This document shows, one piece after another, positions 56,408 to 64,000 of a DNA stretch of 64,000 nucleotides (the first letter of the stretch is position 1; each line of letters starts with the position of its first letter). Source of the DNA: Tomitella fengzijianii (GTDB lineage: Bacteria > Actinomycetota > Actinomycetes > Mycobacteriales > Mycobacteriaceae). The stretch is taken from the NCBI RefSeq assembly GCF_007559025.1, contig NZ_CP041765.1, forward strand, positions 3,469,501 through 3,533,500. Direction: 5' to 3'. The notes under the pieces were generated by a model that saw only the letters and a list, made by a program, of their open reading frames with translations, was not told where the DNA came from and made no database searches. The position numbers and the translations under genes were made by a program.

Positions 56408-57186
56408 TACTTGCCCAGGGAGCGCAGGGTCTTCTTGGCCTCGGCCAGCTCGCGCGCGAGCTCTTCCACCCGCCGCTCCGCCTGTGCCCGAGCCGAAACG
56501 AGCACCGCGTCCACCGCCTTCGACGCCGCCGGAACCCCGAGTGCGTCGACCGACTGCACCACCGACTCCGCACGCACCGGGACCGGCTTGCCGGACCGGG
56601 CGCCGCCGCCCACCACGGTGACGGTCCACTCGTGCGGGGTGCCGGAGGCCGCGCCCTCGATGGTGACGGTCACCGACGTGGGGCCACGTCCCCGCGGCTT
56701 GCGCCGTTGCGCGGCGGTGGCACCTGGCGCGTCGGCCGCTCCCGATGCCGACTGCGCGGCGGCGGCCTTCCCGGAGCCGGACACGGTCCCGCCGGAATCC
56801 GGCTCCGGCGCAGCAGTCCTGGCCGGAGATGCGGCCTTCGCAGGCGCGGTCGGCGTCCGCTTGGCCGGGACCTTCCGCGCCGGGGCTTTCCTTGCGGCCG
56901 ATGGGGCCGACGGAACCTTCTTCGCCGGGACCGCCGGCGCCTTCCTGGTCATGCGGAGTTCGTCGGCCTCGTAGGGCAGCTCGTCGTCGATCCTGCGGGG
57001 CTTGACGGTGAGGGTCGTACCGTTGATCGACTGCACCTTGGCAGAGGCTCCTGCCGGAACTTCGAGGCTGGGAACAGGGTCCCGCAGGTACACCGTCGGG
57101 TTCTTGCCGTCCGCGAGCGCCGATCGAATCGTCGCGAGATCGTCGTCGGTCAGCGAGACCGCCGCAGCGGCCGAGCGCGTTGCCAT
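56407..57186 (-). CDS. Hypothetical protein with Lys/Ala/Pro-rich central segment (DUF6319-like)
   Basis: 259 residues from ATG 57186, preferred because GGAAGGA lies 9 nt upstream; ATG 57195 directly follows that site. The N-terminal 75 residues form a compact domain (SLTDDDLATIRSALADGKNPTVYLRDPVPSLEVPAGASAKVQSINGTTLTVKPR). Residues about 80-160 are rich in Lys, Ala and Pro with repeats of the type RKAPA and PAKKVP, like the tails of actinobacterial HU or histone-like proteins. A C-terminal part with WTVTVVGGGARSGKPVPV and a coiled-coil end (AQAERRVEELARELAEAKKTLRSLGK) completes it. I recall similar mycolata proteins annotated only as DUF6319. Nucleic acid binding is inference from composition. 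Confidence 0.8.
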   Translation of the reverse strand: MATRSAAAAVSLTDDDLATIRSALADGKNPTVYLRDPVPSLEVPAGASAKVQSINGTTLTVKPRRIDDELPYEADELRMTRKAPAVPAKKVPSAPSAARKAPARKVPAKRTPTAPAKAASPARTAAPEPDSGGTVSGSGKAAAAQSASGAADAPGATAAQRRKPRGRGPTSVTVTIEGAASGTPHEWTVTVVGGGARSGKPVPVRAESVVQSVDALGVPAASKAVDAVLVSARAQAERRVEELARELAEAKKTLRSLGK

Positions 57187-57382
57187 TGTGCCCATTCCTT
57201 CCGTAGCCGAGGGCCGGACTCCCGAGACATGATAAGCACCTGCGGCGGCAGCATCGTCGGCCGTGTGCGATGCACCTGGGCGGCGGCCTTCCCACGTTGC
57301 GGCGGCCAGACGCTGTCGATCCGGCCCCGGCGATAGGATCAGACCGCGGGAACCGGACGAGGGCACCGCAGGAGGGAGCGCA

Positions 57383-58636
57383 GTGGCAGGCCGACAAGAC
57401 CCTTCGCGGCCCGGCGACGAGCCGTCCCCGCCCGACGAATCGGCCCCCATCCGCTCCCGGTCACGCGAGGCCACGCGCGCACGGGCCCGTGCCGCGGAGT
57501 CGCTGGCGCCGCCCAGCGTCGTCGACGCCACCCGCGCGGCCATCGAGACGTCCCTGCTGGGCGGCGAGCGTCGGTACGACCGCTACGAGGTCGCCGAACT
57601 CGCGGACGTGCCGGTGGAACGCTGCACCGAGTTGTGGACGGCCATGGGGTTCGCCATCCCGTCCGACCCCGACTCCGCGAACTACACGGACTCCGACGTC
57701 GCCGCGCTGCGCGTGCTCAAACGCCTCACCGACTCCGGCGTGCTCGCCCCGGACGTGATCGCCCCCATTTCACGCGCCACCGGCCAGGCCATGTCGCGGC
57801 TCGCCGAGTGGCAGGTGTCGCTGGTGACCGAGTTCGTTCTCAACGCGCTGATGGAGAACCGCCGCTCGCCCGGCAAGTGGTCCGACGACTCGGATCCGGG
57901 CGCCGCCAGCGCCGACGTCGGCGCCGAGCCGTTCGACGAGGAGACCGTCACTTCGATCGTGGTGGAGACGGCGGACGCGCTGCTGCCGATGATCGGCGAA
58001 TTGCAGAACCACGTGTGGCGGCGGCATCTGGCCGCCACGGCCGAGCGCATCCTGCTGCGCACCCGCGAGGGGGACGACAGCCGCCCGTTCGCCGTCGGCT
58101 TCGCGGACATGGTCGGCTACACGCATCTGACCAGGCGGATCGACATCACGGACCTCGCCACATTGCTGGACGAGTTCGAGTCGATCTGCGCGCGGGTCAT
58201 CGCCGAGCATCACGGGCGCATCATCAAGAACGTCGGCGACGAGGTCATGTTCACCGCGGACGACGCCGACACCGCCGCGCTCATCGGCATCGCCCTCCAG
58301 GACGCGATCGGCGAGGCCGAGTCGTTGCCGAAGATCCGCGTGGGAATGGCCTACGGGGACGTGCTGGTGCGCTACGGCGACGCGTACGGAGCGGTGGTGA
58401 ACATCGCCGCCCGCCTCACCGGCGCGGCGCGGCCCGGCACGGTCCTGGTCGACGAGACGCTGGCGCAGCAGCTCACTCCGCCGACCGGGCTGTCCACGCG
58501 CATGATCCGGCCGGTGAAGGTGCACGGGTACTCCCGGCTGCGTGCGCGGCAATTGCGCAGGAAGACCCGGTGGATACGCGCCGACGGCGAGCGCGCCCCG
58601 CGCAACGGCCGCACCGAGGATGAGGACGCCGGGTAG
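57383..58636 (+). CDS. Soluble class III adenylate cyclase with N-terminal regulatory domain (Rv1264-like)
   Basis: 417 residues from GTG 57383 with GGAGGGAG at 57371-57378. No membrane helices. The first 50 residues are disordered. The next 170 are a helical regulatory domain with a winged-helix-like beginning (YDRYEVAELADVPVERCTELWTAMGF), as in the pH-sensing mycobacterial cyclase Rv1264. The catalytic domain has the metal aspartates D242 (FADMVGYT) and D286 (NVGDEVMF), the adenine-selecting Lys in IIKNVGDE, and AVVNIAARLTGAARPG for the transition-state residues. It should form cAMP in the cytoplasm under control of the N-terminal domain. This is the third class III cyclase in the window and of a different type from the other two. 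Confidence 0.92.
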   Translation: MAGRQDPSRPGDEPSPPDESAPIRSRSREATRARARAAESLAPPSVVDATRAAIETSLLGGERRYDRYEVAELADVPVERCTELWTAMGFAIPSDPDSANYTDSDVAALRVLKRLTDSGVLAPDVIAPISRATGQAMSRLAEWQVSLVTEFVLNALMENRRSPGKWSDDSDPGAASADVGAEPFDEETVTSIVVETADALLPMIGELQNHVWRRHLAATAERILLRTREGDDSRPFAVGFADMVGYTHLTRRIDITDLATLLDEFESICARVIAEHHGRIIKNVGDEVMFTADDADTAALIGIALQDAIGEAESLPKIRVGMAYGDVLVRYGDAYGAVVNIAARLTGAARPGTVLVDETLAQQLTPPTGLSTRMIRPVKVHGYSRLRARQLRRKTRWIRADGERAPRNGRTEDEDAG

Positions 58637-58644
58637 TCGCCGGA

Positions 58645-58656
58645 TAGTCTCAGCGC
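58645..58656 (+). promoter_or_regulatory. Leaderless -10 box for the small membrane protein gene
   Basis: TAGTCT at 58645-58650 is followed by exactly 6 nt and ATG 58657. The box lies just after the stop of the cyclase gene, so the membrane protein gene may have its own start of transcription. Confidence 0.5.
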
Positions 58657-59121
58657 ATGACCGAACCTGTTGCAGTGGCCGCGTCCGGCACCCTCGAGTG
58701 GTCGCCGGGACTCGACACCAGGATCACGCTGCTCTGCGCGGGGCTGATCTTCCTGTGGGCGCTGGCCCTCGGCGTGTGGAAGTACCGGCAGATGGCCGTC
58801 TCCCCCACCCACCTGGCGCACCCCTACGTCGACATCGCCCACCGTGCCGCGCTGATGTACTCGTTCGCCACGCTGCTGCTCGCGGCGTTCGCGGAGCTCA
58901 GTTCCTGGCCGACCGCAGTCAATCTCACCGCCGCGCTGGTAGTAATCGCGTTCTTCGTGGGCGCGATCGCCAGCTATACCGTCCACGGCTTCCTGCGCGA
59001 TACCGACAACCAGTTCTCCCACCCCGTCCGCGGCACGCACGGGTTCATGCTCGCGCTCATCGTCGGCGAGATCGGCGGCACCGCGGTGCTGGTGGCGGGG
59101 TTCGTGGCGGGCTGGGCCTGA
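58657..59121 (+). CDS. Small integral membrane protein of unknown function
   Basis: 154 residues from ATG 58657. Four membrane helices: about 22-42 (ITLLCAGLIFLWALALGVWKY), 65-85 (AALMYSFATLLLAAFAELS), 88-112 (VNLTAALVVIAFFVGAIASYTVHGF) and 128-150 (GFMLALIVGEIGGTAVLVAGFVAG). The second helix is preceded by HPYVDIAHRAALMYS and the last by HPVRGTH, so histidines cluster at the membrane edge, which could suggest metal or haem contact. I do not recognise the family. It lies 20 bp after the soluble cyclase gene. Confidence 0.75.
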   Translation: MTEPVAVAASGTLEWSPGLDTRITLLCAGLIFLWALALGVWKYRQMAVSPTHLAHPYVDIAHRAALMYSFATLLLAAFAELSSWPTAVNLTAALVVIAFFVGAIASYTVHGFLRDTDNQFSHPVRGTHGFMLALIVGEIGGTAVLVAGFVAGWA

Positions 59122-59148
59122 CAGCGCCGGTTCCCGGCCGCGGCCACG

Positions 59149-59841
59149 TCAGTTCCCGCCGGAGTCTCCGTCTTCGTTCTTCTCGATGGGCTGATCGGTC
59201 CTGGAGTTGTCGGCGACCTCGGTGATGGTCCTGCGGGCCTCGTCGACGGCCGCGTCGTCGGGCGCCTTGAGGGTGGACTGCAGCAGCATGCCGACGCAGT
59301 GCGTGGAACTGAGCTGGATGCTCGAGTAGTACTGGACGTACCGGTACTGGACGCCGTCGACCTCCCGCGTGGACTCGCCCAGCTTGCGGTGGTCGCCCAG
59401 GCCGCTGTCCGCGTCCTCGATGGAGTCGAAGTCGACGGCGTCGCGCTGCGCCTGCAGCATCGATTCCACCTTGTCGCAGGGGGTGATCTCGGTGAACTGG
59501 GCCGTGATCGCCGCGCCCTGCTGCGATTCGGCGGCGAACTCCGCCTTGGCCGCGTCGTCGGTGGCCACTTTGCTCCCCAGCTCCTCCGGGATGCGTGAGC
59601 GGTCCAGCAGTGCGTAGGTGACTCCGCTCTGCCCCGTGGCCTCGGCCGGGTCCGACGGCACGAAGTCGTTCTGGTTGATCATGCTCCAGCCCTGCGGCAC
59701 GAACATCTCGATCCGCTTGTCCGTGCCGAAACCGAGCGGGCGGTACTCGCCGTCGGGCGCGGAGCCGTCTCCGCCGGACCCGCAGCCCGCCAGCACCGCC
59801 GCTGCGAGAACACCACCTACTGCGACGACGCTCCGTTTCAC
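59149..59841 (-). CDS. Putative lipoprotein
   Basis: 230 residues from GTG 59841 with GGAAGGA upstream. The signal peptide ends in the lipobox LAGC (AAAVLAGCGSGGDG), so the mature protein is membrane-anchored outside the cell. The rest is a mixed alpha/beta domain with two cysteines (ITPCDKVES and STHCVGMLL) that could form a disulfide. It resembles the LpqN/Lpq-type secreted proteins of mycolata (GFGTDKRIEMFVPQGWSMIN looks like their beta-strand start), but the match is not strong enough to name. The C-terminal 15 residues are acidic and disordered. Confidence 0.8.
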   Translation of the reverse strand: MKRSVVAVGGVLAAAVLAGCGSGGDGSAPDGEYRPLGFGTDKRIEMFVPQGWSMINQNDFVPSDPAEATGQSGVTYALLDRSRIPEELGSKVATDDAAKAEFAAESQQGAAITAQFTEITPCDKVESMLQAQRDAVDFDSIEDADSGLGDHRKLGESTREVDGVQYRYVQYYSSIQLSSTHCVGMLLQSTLKAPDDAAVDEARRTITEVADNSRTDQPIEKNEDGDSGGN

Positions 59842-59925
59842 TGCGATCCTTCCTGCGAGCGGCTGTGCCCCTGGCCCAGGCGACGCGGGCTCGCCGCGCC
59901 GATGATCCGAGCCGGAGCACCCAGG

Positions 59926-60588
59926 CTAGAACAGGGTGAACTCTTCGCTCTCGGCGGCGGGGAACAATGCGGGCTGGTGGTCCTGCGCCGGCGGTTCGTC
60001 CCGGACCGCCTCGTGGTCCTGCACGCGGTCGGCCGGTTTCGGGTCGCGTGCCCGTAGCGCGGCCGCATCCGCCACTCCATCGGGGGCGTCGGCGGCGACG
60101 TCCGGTGCAGAGTCGGCGGCGCCGAACCGGTCCGTCCCGGGCGCCTGCGTGGCGACGATCTTCCCGTCGCGTGCAGCCCGGGCCGCCTTGCCCGCCAGCG
60201 TGTCCGCCATCTCGTTGAACTCGTTGCCCACGTGCCCGCGCACCCAGCGGAACCGCACGGGGCCCGAACGCTCGGAGATGGCGGAGTCGATGGCGCGCAC
60301 CAGCTCGACGTTCTTGACGGGGCTGCCGCCGGAAGTCTTCCACCCGCGCCGCTTCCAGGCCGGCAACCACTCGGTGGAGCACTTGATGGCGTACTGGGAG
60401 TCCGATTCGATCATCAGCGGCTCGTCGCCTGGATGCGCGCTGATCGCCTCGAGGACCGCGCGCAGCTCGGCGATCTGATTGGTACCCGCGGCGGCCCCGC
60501 CGGAATGCGCGCCACCGCGGTGGTCCACCCATGCCCAGCCGATGGCGCCACCCGGGTTCTTCAGGCAGGACCCATCCGTGCTGACCAT
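59926..60588 (-). CDS. rnhA: Ribonuclease HI with acidic C-terminal tail
   Basis: 220 residues from ATG 60588; ATG 60606 in frame would add six residues. RNase HI cuts the RNA strand of RNA-DNA hybrids. The catalytic acids are D5 (STDGSCLKNPGG), E41 (IAELRAVLEA), D63 (ESDSQYAI) and D129 (NEMADTLAG), and the spacing matches that of E. coli RNase HI. The conserved RGHVGNEFNEMAD loop is present. After residue 145 there is an acidic and proline-containing tail of about 75 residues ending in FTLF, which is not part of the catalytic fold and may be a protein contact site. Confidence 0.93.
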   Translation of the reverse strand: MVSTDGSCLKNPGGAIGWAWVDHRGGAHSGGAAAGTNQIAELRAVLEAISAHPGDEPLMIESDSQYAIKCSTEWLPAWKRRGWKTSGGSPVKNVELVRAIDSAISERSGPVRFRWVRGHVGNEFNEMADTLAGKAARAARDGKIVATQAPGTDRFGAADSAPDVAADAPDGVADAAALRARDPKPADRVQDHEAVRDEPPAQDHQPALFPAAESEEFTLF

Positions 60589-60683
60589 GATCACGCACCA
60601 GACCATACGTTCGCATCGGGCATGTGGCCACCCCTCCACGCCGCACGCATGCGCGACATGTGTCACAGCGAGTAACGCGCGTT

Positions 60684-60762
60684 TCGGTTCGGGGGTGCGC
60701 CATCGCCCGTCGCCCCCGAACTTCGAGCGCAACCCCACCCGCTTTCGAACTTCGGGCGCGAC
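60684..60762. repeat. TCGAACTTCG-type intergenic repeats upstream of rnhA
   Basis: CCCCGAACTTCGAGCGCAAC (60714-60733) and TTTCGAACTTCGGGCGCGAC (60743-60762) are direct repeats 29 bp apart. A weak third copy is near 60684 (CGGTTCGGGGGTGCGC). They match the repeats at 26260-26311. No gene is seen in 60607-60843. Confidence 0.7.
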
Positions 60763-60843
60763 GCGCGGCAGCCGACCGCGCACACGACCGAGGCGCGGCC
60801 CGGAGTACCGGGACGCGCCTCGGAATCGCATGGTCGAGGCCGG

Positions 60844-61722
60844 CTACTGAGTGGTGACCACCTGTGTGCCGCCGGCCATCTCGTCGTGCTTGCCCTGCTT
60901 GGTGGGGCTGCTGTTGATCGACACGGCGATGACGATGACGAACACCAGAACCGCGATTCCGATGAGGAACTGGAGGATCCAGCCGATGAACGGGATGATC
61001 CCGATGACGGTCGCGGCCGACCCCAGCACGATGTAACCGTTGCGGCGCAGCGATTCCTGCAGGGTCGGATTGCCGCCGCGTACGCCGAGCACCCGCAGGT
61101 GCAGGAGCTGTTTACCCAAGGTCTGACCCTTGTGGGTCTCGAACCAGACGTAGTACCAGACCCAGATGCCGGCGAAGATCACGGCGATGACGGACGTGAC
61201 CGCCCAGTAGCCGATCGACGCGCCCAGCGTGTCGAGCGTCCCCGTGCTGACGCCGAACGCTGCGGCGACGATCGCCAGGATGATCTGCTGGGGGATGGCG
61301 ATGATCAGGCCGTCGATGAAGCGCGCGCCGAACCGCGGCAGCAGCGACGCCGGCGCCCCGCCTCCGCTCATCTGATTCCCCCCGGCATCCGTGGGGTAGC
61401 TCTGGTAGCCGCCGGGGGGCGGGGGCGGCGGATAGGCGTTGCCGTACCCGGACGACGCGCCGTAGCCGGGGGCGCCGTATTCCTGGGAGCCGTAGGGCTG
61501 GGAACCGTAAGGCTGGGCGCCGTAGTCCGGCGCTCCCTGTTCCGTAGCTCCCGGCCCGGGAGAGCCGTACTCGGGCGAACCGTAGGGCGCGGCCCCGTAC
61601 TGCTCGCTCCCGTACTGGCCGCCTTCGTACTGGCCGCCTCCGTACTGATCGCCTCCGGGGCCGCTCGGACCGCGCAGGTCGTCGTCCCCGTCCGGCCGCT
61701 GGTCACCGGGTCCTGTCGTCAT
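60844..61722 (-). CDS. RDD-family membrane protein with Gly/Tyr-rich N-terminus
   Basis: 292 residues from ATG 61722, chosen because GGAAGG lies 9 nt upstream; ATG 61731 directly follows that site. Residues about 22-115 are a low-complexity segment with repeated QYG, PYGS and EYG units and then a proline run. The RDD domain follows, with the Arg in LLPRFGARFIDGLI, two Asp positions, and four membrane helices (IIAIPQQIILAIVAAAF, WAVTSVIAVIFAGIWVWYYVWF, GYIVLGSAATVIGIIPFIGWILQ, IGIAVLVFVIVIAV). KGQTLGKQLLHLRVLGVRGG is the family signature. The role of RDD proteins is poorly defined; some act in ion transport. The Gly/Tyr repeats resemble phase-separating sequences. Confidence 0.9.
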   Translation of the reverse strand: MTTGPGDQRPDGDDDLRGPSGPGGDQYGGGQYEGGQYGSEQYGAAPYGSPEYGSPGPGATEQGAPDYGAQPYGSQPYGSQEYGAPGYGASSGYGNAYPPPPPPGGYQSYPTDAGGNQMSGGGAPASLLPRFGARFIDGLIIAIPQQIILAIVAAAFGVSTGTLDTLGASIGYWAVTSVIAVIFAGIWVWYYVWFETHKGQTLGKQLLHLRVLGVRGGNPTLQESLRRNGYIVLGSAATVIGIIPFIGWILQFLIGIAVLVFVIVIAVSINSSPTKQGKHDEMAGGTQVVTTQ

Positions 61723-61826
61723 CGGCAGCATCCTTCCAAAATGTGTCCCTCAGCACAGGGAATTGCCTAGGACACTACAGTCAGCGCGGGGCCGATGCCA
61801 TGGAGGACACACCGCGACGGCGCTGC

Positions 61827-63236
61827 TCAGCCGCGCGGCCCGAGCCCCCGGAGCGTCCGCGAGAACACGACGCCCACCAGCAGCGCCGCCCCCAGCCCGG
61901 TCATCACCAGGCCCACGCGGTGGAACCCGGCGTCGTCGATCGCGCCGCCCATGCAGATCTCGATGATGACGGCCGCGATGTTGGCGGCGATGTACTGCAG
62001 CGTCCGGTACATCCCCAGCGCCACGCCCACCTCTTCCGTGGTGGTGACGGCGTTGACGATGTTCTGGTTGCCGATGTTGTTGAACGAGTTCGGGATGCCG
62101 AGGATCATCGCGATTCCGACGATGGCTGCGATCGTGACCGTCGAATCCGCCACCGTCGCGAGCAGCGCACCGCCGACGACGAGTCCGACGGTGCCGACGA
62201 GCAGCGCCGGCCGCGGCCCGTAGTTCGAGTAGACGCGGGTGGCCGTCACCGTGGAGGCGATGCTCACGAGCGCCAGCGGCAGCATGATCAGCCCTGCGTG
62301 GCCGGCGTCCATGCCCCGCCCGCCCTGCAGCCACTGCGGCAGCCCGAAGTACACCAGGTAGAAGGCGGTGTAGGTGACGGTGGTCCGGCCGAGCGTCATC
62401 GCCAGAGGCCGGTTGCGGAGCATCGCGCGCAGGTCGATGAACGGTTCGGGGGCGCGCAGCTCACGCCACACGAGCAGCGCTCCGGAAACCAGCATCACCG
62501 GCAGGATCACCCACCGGGGCCGCTCCGCCAGCGACAGCAGGAACACCATCGTGGTGGTGATGAAGGCGAGGAACAGCACGGTGCCCGGCAGGTCCATTCG
62601 GCGCAGTACGACGCGCGCTCCGGTGCGTTCGCGCGGCCCGTCGGGCGCGACCACACGCAGCACCCACAGGCCGGTCAGAGCCGCCATCGGCAGGTTGACC
62701 CACATGATCGCCTGCCAACCGAAGGCGGTGGTCAGCAGTCCACCCAGGGTGGGCCCCAACGCCACCATCGACTGCGAGCACACCGTGAGCACCGCGAGTG
62801 CGGTCCGCGTCTCCGCGCCCGTCTCCGCCGCCACCCGGCGCACGATCATCATGGCGGTGGGGTACTGCGTTGCGGTGCCGACGCCCAGCAGCGCCCGGGC
62901 GACGATCAGCCAGGTCAGAGACGGGGCGAGGGCGCCGAACACCGACGACGCGGCGATGATCGCGAGCCCGGCCAGGTACATCCGCCGCGGGCCGAACAAC
63001 GCGCCCAGCCTGCCCGCCGCCGGCGAGACCACGGCGGTGGCGATGTACATCCCGGAGATCACCCAGGCGGTGCCGGCGAACGTGCCGAAGTCGTGGGCGA
63101 TGGCGATGACGGCGACGGCGATCATCGACGAGTTGAGCGGCTGCAGCATCGAACCGGTGCCCAGCCCCATCGACAGGGGCAGGGGCACCCGCGTGCGCTC
63201 CGGCTCCGCGCCGGCGGTCGATCTGTTCCGCAACAT
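61827..63236 (-). CDS. MFS multidrug exporter (DHA2-type, 14 TM)
   Basis: 469 residues from ATG 63236 with GGGGAGGG just upstream. The MFS motif A region (GRLGALFGPRRMYLAG) between helices two and three, and motif C-like (TLGGLLTTAFGWQAIMWVNLPMAAL) in helix five, indicate an antiporter of the drug/proton DHA2 group. About 14 helices are visible. The NNIGNQNIVNAVTTTEEVGVALGMYRTLQ segment is usual for the group. Substrates cannot be predicted. It is divergent from gluconokinase with 83 bp between the starts. Confidence 0.92.
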   Translation of the reverse strand: MLRNRSTAGAEPERTRVPLPLSMGLGTGSMLQPLNSSMIAVAVIAIAHDFGTFAGTAWVISGMYIATAVVSPAAGRLGALFGPRRMYLAGLAIIAASSVFGALAPSLTWLIVARALLGVGTATQYPTAMMIVRRVAAETGAETRTALAVLTVCSQSMVALGPTLGGLLTTAFGWQAIMWVNLPMAALTGLWVLRVVAPDGPRERTGARVVLRRMDLPGTVLFLAFITTTMVFLLSLAERPRWVILPVMLVSGALLVWRELRAPEPFIDLRAMLRNRPLAMTLGRTTVTYTAFYLVYFGLPQWLQGGRGMDAGHAGLIMLPLALVSIASTVTATRVYSNYGPRPALLVGTVGLVVGGALLATVADSTVTIAAIVGIAMILGIPNSFNNIGNQNIVNAVTTTEEVGVALGMYRTLQYIAANIAAVIIEICMGGAIDDAGFHRVGLVMTGLGAALLVGVVFSRTLRGLGPRG

Positions 63237-63319
63237 CGCCCTCCCCGCGCGCCGGTGCTGCACAGGGTCCGCGCTCCGGCACGTGCGTGCACGGCCCTGC
63301 GCGTGCCACGATCTCAACT

Positions 63320-63943
63320 ATGGCCCACAGTCCCCGCACAGGCGGGTCCGCCCCGCAGTCGCCGTCGCCGGATCGCCGGACGCTGATCGTCATGGGCGTA
63401 TCCGGTTCGGGGAAGACGACGGTGGCCAGGCTGCTGGCGGAGCGCCTGGGCCGGCCGATGCTGGAGGGCGACGACCTGCATTCGGACCAGGCCGTAGCCA
63501 AGATGAGCGCGGGGCGGGCGCTCACCGACGCCGACCGCCGGCCCTGGCTGCGCAGGATCCGGGCGTGGATCGTCGCCTCCGCCGCCGACGGGGCGCCGGG
63601 CGTGGTGGCCTGCTCCGCACTCCGGCGTTCCTACCGGGACCTGCTGCGCGGGGCGGACGACAAGGCGGGCACAAGGGCGGACGATGAGGCCGCCGACGGA
63701 CGCCCCGGTGCCGCCGCGACCGGGCCGGCACCCATCCTCTTCCTCCACCTGCATGTGGGCGGCGCGGAGCTGCGCAGGCGACTCGAGGTGCGCGTGGGCC
63801 ACTACATGAAGGTGCAGATGCTCGGCTCGCAACTGGCCACGCTTGAACCGCCGTCCGTGGGCGAGCCCGCGATCACGGTCGACGCCACCGGCAGCCCCGA
63901 CGCGATCGTCGACGAGCTCCTCCGGCGCCTCGCCGAGTACTGA
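63320..63943 (+). CDS. gntK: Gluconokinase
   Basis: 207 residues from ATG 63320. The enzyme phosphorylates D-gluconate to 6-phosphogluconate, feeding the pentose phosphate pathway. The P-loop is VMGVSGSGKTTVARLLAERLG, followed by LEGDDLHSDQAVAKMSAGRALTDADRRPWL, a specific marker for thermosensitive-type gluconokinase. VACSALRRSYRDLLRG and LRRRLEVRVGHYMKVQMLGSQLATLEPP complete the family pattern. A 20-residue acidic insert (about 115-135) is unusual and probably forms a surface loop. No gluconate permease is seen before the window ends at 64000. Confidence 0.95.
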   Translation: MAHSPRTGGSAPQSPSPDRRTLIVMGVSGSGKTTVARLLAERLGRPMLEGDDLHSDQAVAKMSAGRALTDADRRPWLRRIRAWIVASAADGAPGVVACSALRRSYRDLLRGADDKAGTRADDEAADGRPGAAATGPAPILFLHLHVGGAELRRRLEVRVGHYMKVQMLGSQLATLEPPSVGEPAITVDATGSPDAIVDELLRRLAEY

Positions 63944-64000
63944 CGGCGCGTTCCCACGGAAGGTGCACCGCCCGCGGGCCGATCCGCTCAGGAGCGGCCG

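Overview
The window is one continuous stretch of very GC-rich chromosome (roughly 70 percent G+C by eye) from a mycolic-acid-containing actinobacterium of the order Mycobacteriales, something in the range of Gordonia, Tsukamurella, Tomitella or Dietzia. The genus cannot be fixed from sequence alone. The evidence is a trmB - NYN - mmpL3 block arranged as in mycobacteria, a single-chain long-chain acyl-CoA carboxylase, a cyclopropane-synthase-family methyltransferase, F420/deazaflavin-type oxidoreductases, a mycothiol-type DinB enzyme, an Ldt-type L,D-transpeptidase and frequent GTG/TTG starts. I saw no insertion sequence, phage gene, tRNA, rRNA or CRISPR array. It reads as core chromosome with short accessory operons.

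Layout. 1-10 kb: two uncharacterised minus-strand genes that look like a degenerate dynamin/GTPase pair, then trmB, NYN nuclease-like gene, mmpL3, a membrane class III adenylate cyclase and a flippase-like membrane protein. 10-24 kb: acetoacetyl-CoA ligase, an FMN alpha-hydroxyacid oxidase divergent from a YchJ-like protein, a CFA-synthase-like methyltransferase, small membrane proteins, a KstD-like flavoprotein, a carotenoid oxygenase, an LLM oxidoreductase, a second adenylate cyclase colinear with the first, and YceI. 24-32 kb: a POT transporter, then an ene-reductase/cupin/MarR/hydrolase operon with a clear promoter and operator, then YeiH divergent from a LysR regulator. 32-42 kb: a lipoprotein resembling a penicillin-binding protein without its catalytic motifs, a trans-sulfuration PLP enzyme, and the giant acyl-CoA carboxylase behind a phased four-site operator array. 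42-54 kb: a secreted dioxygenase-like lipoprotein, an M13 peptidase coupled to a shikimate-dehydrogenase-like gene, a Ddn-like protein, an XRE regulator, a small minus-strand gene, a LysR/EamA divergent pair, an L,D-transpeptidase, an esterase, a GlcD-like oxidase and thioredoxin. 54-64 kb: ilvD, a Lys/Ala/Pro-rich protein, a soluble adenylate cyclase, a lipoprotein, RNase HI, an RDD protein, an MFS exporter and gluconokinase.

Themes. Envelope and lipid functions dominate (mmpL3, LCC, CFA-type enzyme, Ldt, PBP-like lipoprotein, flippase-like protein). Three class III cyclases lie within 52 kb, so cAMP signalling is prominent. Many genes have a TANNNT hexamer 6 or 7 nt before the start codon and are probably transcribed leaderless.

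The least explained material is intergenic: a dispersed element made of 19-bp-phased GCGCGC boxes around a conserved 15-nt core (three copies), a TCGAACTTCG repeat family, a perfect 26-bp inverted repeat in a divergent promoter region with a decayed copy in the next one, and an array of TACC-N4-GGTA palindromes at exactly 22-bp spacing upstream of the acyl-CoA carboxylase.
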